A stretch of 34,655 nt of DNA from contig JAAYOH010000068.1 of the NCBI GenBank assembly GCA_012520375.1, positions 1-34,655 of the forward strand, in the 5' to 3' direction. The position numbers were made by a program, and so were the translations under genes. Below are positions 32,550 to 34,655 of this stretch, in pieces. The stretch comes from Clostridiales bacterium. GTDB lineage: Bacteria > Bacillota > Clostridia > Christensenellales > Aristaeellaceae. The notes beneath the pieces are model-generated. The model saw nothing but the letters and a program-made list of their open reading frames with translations. It had not been told where the DNA came from and did no database searches. The first letter of the stretch is position 1; each line of letters begins with the position of its first letter.

Positions 32550-34225
32550 TGGAAGATGTGAAAAAAATTGAAAATACAGTAGAAAAGCTAAAACAAAACG
32601 GGGAGCAAGAGGAGATAAAAAGGATCAAGGAAGAACTAAAAGAAATGTTAGAAGAGGAAATACATTCAGAAGTACATAATGAAATACATGAAGACAAGAA
32701 AAAGATCATTGATGAGGGATACCAAATTCTTGCTGCGAAAAAAGGAATAAGTTTAAGCAATGAAATCCCTATACGGGAAAAAAATAAAATTATGATGCAG
32801 TATTTTGAATGGTACCTGCCAAATGACGGAAAATTGTGGGAAAATCTTGCCAATGACAGCGATCATCTTACATCCATAGGTGTTGCCGCAGTATGGATAC
32901 CGCCCTGCTATAAAGCCATATCTCAAGAAGATGTCGGCTACGGGGTTTATGATCTCTATGATTTGGGGGAATTCGATCAAAAAGGGACAGTCAGAACAAA
33001 ATACGGAGACAAAATTCAGCTCTTACATACTGTGAAAACCCTTCACTCAAAGGATATCAAAGTATATGCCGATGTGGTTTTAAACCACAGGGGCGGGGCG
33101 GATGAAACGGAACGATTCAAGGTTGTTCAAGTTGATCCCGAAAACAGAAATCATGAAATCAGTGAACCGTACGAGATCGAGGGTTGGACCAAATTCACTT
33201 TTCCGGGAAGAAATGGAAAATACTCTGAATTCCAGTGGAGTTTTGTACATTTTACAGCTTGTGATTTTGATCATAGAACGGGAGAAAAGGGTATTTTTAA
33301 AATTTTAGGAGAAAACAAAAGTTTTTCTGACAGTGTAGACACTGAAAAAGGGAATTATGATTATCTGATGCATTCGGATATTGATTACAGGAATACGGAT
33401 GTTATAGATGAGACCATCAAATGGGGAAAATGGTTTGCAAAAGAACTGGATATTGACGGCATGAGATTTGATGCCATCAAGCACATCGATGGAGATTTTA
33501 TAAGAGTATTCTTACGAGAAATCAGACTGGCGTCCGGGAAATCTCTATATGCTGTCGGTGAATACTGGAATGCAGACGAAACTATATTAAAAAGTTATAT
33601 TCAAGATAGTGCTGATTCATTGGCGCTGTTCGATGTTAGATTACACTACAATTTTTTTGAAGCTGCGAATACAGGTGCAGATTTTGATATGAGAACGATA
33701 TTTGACAATACTCTCCTGAGCGAGAGTCCTTTGAACGTCGTGACTTTTGTGGACAATCATGACTCTCAACCTGGACAATCTCTTGAATCCTGGGTCGCGG
33801 ATTGGTTCAAGCCCCTGGCATACGCATTGATTCTACTTCGAAAAGATGGGTATCCATGTTTGTTTTACGGAGACTATTATGGTGCAGGGGGAGAAAATCC
33901 CGTAATGCCGAAAAAAGAAATCCTTGATCCGCTTCTCAAGGCAAGGCTTGATTATTCCTATGGAGATCAAGTGGATTACTTTGATGACCCAAATTGTATA
34001 GCGTGGATAAGAAAAGGCGACCCTTTCTATAATAATTCCGGCCTGGCTGTGATCATGTCCAATGGGGTAGCATCCCAAAAACTCATGTCATTTGGTCCTG
34101 ATAAAGCCAAAACCAAATGGTCGGACATCACGGGAAATATTTTAGGGGAAGTAGTTTTAGATGAGAATGGCAATGGACTCTTTACGTGTAATGGAGGTTC
34201 AGTATCTGTGTATCATCAGGTTTAG
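32549..34225 (+). CDS. Cytoplasmic alpha-amylase (GH13) with N-terminal coiled-coil extension
   Basis: The 558-residue enzyme should cut internal alpha-1,4 bonds in starch or glycogen. The GH13 core starts at MMQYFEWYLPNDG (82) and has region I DVVLNH (175-180), region II GMRFDAIKHI with nucleophile Asp308, region III AVGEYW with acid/base Glu338, and region IV FVDNHD with Asp405, in the pattern of Bacillus liquefying amylases. No signal peptide is present. The first 80 residues are a Glu/Lys-rich coiled coil (for example IKEELKEMLEEEIHSEVHNE), absent from the usual form. AAAGGA lies seven bases before the ATG. Codon use is strongly AT-biased compared with genes to the left, which with the adjacent IS256 remnant suggests horizontal acquisition. 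Confidence 0.93.
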   Translation: MEDVKKIENTVEKLKQNGEQEEIKRIKEELKEMLEEEIHSEVHNEIHEDKKKIIDEGYQILAAKKGISLSNEIPIREKNKIMMQYFEWYLPNDGKLWENLANDSDHLTSIGVAAVWIPPCYKAISQEDVGYGVYDLYDLGEFDQKGTVRTKYGDKIQLLHTVKTLHSKDIKVYADVVLNHRGGADETERFKVVQVDPENRNHEISEPYEIEGWTKFTFPGRNGKYSEFQWSFVHFTACDFDHRTGEKGIFKILGENKSFSDSVDTEKGNYDYLMHSDIDYRNTDVIDETIKWGKWFAKELDIDGMRFDAIKHIDGDFIRVFLREIRLASGKSLYAVGEYWNADETILKSYIQDSADSLALFDVRLHYNFFEAANTGADFDMRTIFDNTLLSESPLNVVTFVDNHDSQPGQSLESWVADWFKPLAYALILLRKDGYPCLFYGDYYGAGGENPVMPKKEILDPLLKARLDYSYGDQVDYFDDPNCIAWIRKGDPFYNNSGLAVIMSNGVASQKLMSFGPDKAKTKWSDITGNILGEVVLDENGNGLFTCNGGSVSVYHQV

Positions 34226-34428
34226 AATATTATATATATTTCTCAAAAGCAAAAACATAAGCGATTTTACGGAAGGTTAATAAATAATACAAACTGCAAT
34301 AAAGTTAGCTCTATCGTGACAATATGTGCAGCAGCCCTGCTTAAAGCCGTTCAATATCACAAGGGAGGGGTGATGGGGATACCCCCTCCCAATAAGCATT
34401 TATCATCTGACCGGCGTCGTTAAAGCAG
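34226..34428. other. AT-rich gap after the amylase, with a G/C hairpin
   Basis: GGGAGGGG (34363-34370) pairs with CCCCTCCC (34383-34390) around a 12-base loop. On either strand the following T-run is poor, so it is only a possible terminator between the convergent amylase and isomerase genes. Nothing else was recognised. Confidence 0.4.
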
Positions 34429-34655
34429 CTATTCTTCTATGTGATACAATTTGTTACGGAGTATTTGTCTTTGCTCTGCCTGGTGTCTCCAAGAAAGAGG
34501 GGAGTTGACATCGTCCGACAAGAGGCATGCCTGCAGATTTCTAAGAGCCATTTGGCAACCAAAGTCAGCAGAAGTAATCTCGCATTCGAACTCAATGCTT
34601 GCGACGTATTCATAGCCGACTCTGCGTAATTCGGCAAAGATATCGCGCCAGAATA
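34429..34655 (-). CDS. Sugar-phosphate isomerase/epimerase, C-terminal end only (runs off the right edge)
   Basis: The minus-strand frame is open from the window edge to a TAG at 34429-34431, giving about 74 residues. It reads FWRDIFAELRRVGYEYVASIEFECE followed by a long helix region. The 'W..I...LR.VGY.Y..SIE.E' pattern is the usual C-terminal end of xylose-isomerase-like TIM-barrel proteins (AP_endonuc_2 family). The last 25 residues are polar and may be a variable tail. Substrate cannot be told from this part. It is convergent with the amylase gene. Confidence 0.65.
   Translation of the reverse strand, partial: FWRDIFAELRRVGYEYVASIEFECEITSADFGCQMALRNLQACLLSDDVNSPLSWRHQAEQRQILRNKLYHIEE

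Overview
The window looks like chromosomal DNA of a GC-rich member of the Clostridia (Firmicutes). The signs are a Fur-family/AdcABC-type zinc locus, SigA-type promoters (TTGACA/TATAAT, TTGCAA/TATAAT), AAGGAGG ribosome sites, frequent ATGA stop/start overlaps, an RpiR regulator, and a YfiJKLMN (LnrJKLMN)-like two-component/ABC cassette. Genus cannot be fixed from sequence alone. Composition changes along the window: the zinc locus is intermediate, the sugar and amino-acid loci are GC-rich, and the alpha-amylase at the right is clearly AT-rich and follows a decayed IS256-type transposase.

Layout. (1) 1-286, minus: start of a lipoprotein gene cut by the window edge. (2) 515-4574, minus: one zinc operon reading Fur/Zur-type repressor, small Cys/His membrane protein, ZnuA, ZnuC, ZnuB, OB-fold-like lipoprotein. 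It starts at a consensus promoter flanked by two Fur/Zur-like boxes. (3) 4801-14823, plus: ten closely packed genes from a TTGCAA-17-TAGAAT promoter to a clear terminator. They are an RpiR regulator, BaiN-type flavoprotein, NAD(P)HX repair enzyme, unknown protein, metallo-beta-lactamase-fold hydrolase, threonine dehydrogenase, 2-amino-3-ketobutyrate CoA ligase, PfkB sugar-phosphate kinase, class II aldolase and rhamnulokinase-like kinase. (4) 14937-21387, minus, convergent with (3): a RbsABC/MglABC-type sugar importer (binding protein, permease, two-domain ATPase, permease), then an unknown 354-residue protein and a second class II aldolase. (5) 21388-21904: a 517-base divergent regulatory region. 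(6) 21905-26676, plus: a complete branched-chain amino-acid-type importer (LivK, H, M, G, F order). (7) 26982-31799, plus: histidine kinase, NarL-type response regulator, ABC ATPase and two ABC-2 permeases. (8) 32043-34225: IS256 remnant abutting a cytoplasmic GH13 alpha-amylase with an unusual coiled-coil N-terminus. (9) 34429-34655, minus: C-terminal end of a probable sugar-phosphate isomerase/epimerase.

How the parts work together (inference). Regions 3 and 4 converge and both encode ketose-phosphate aldolases, so they probably form one carbohydrate uptake and breakdown locus: import by the ABC system, phosphorylation by FGGY and/or PfkB kinases, and cleavage by class II aldolases. No sugar isomerase lies inside it. 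The tdh-kbl pair would turn threonine into glycine and acetyl-CoA. Region 7 has the gene order of Bacillus drug-sensing and export cassettes and carries its own internal promoter with repeated TGAC elements. No tRNA, rRNA, CRISPR array or intact mobile element was seen.
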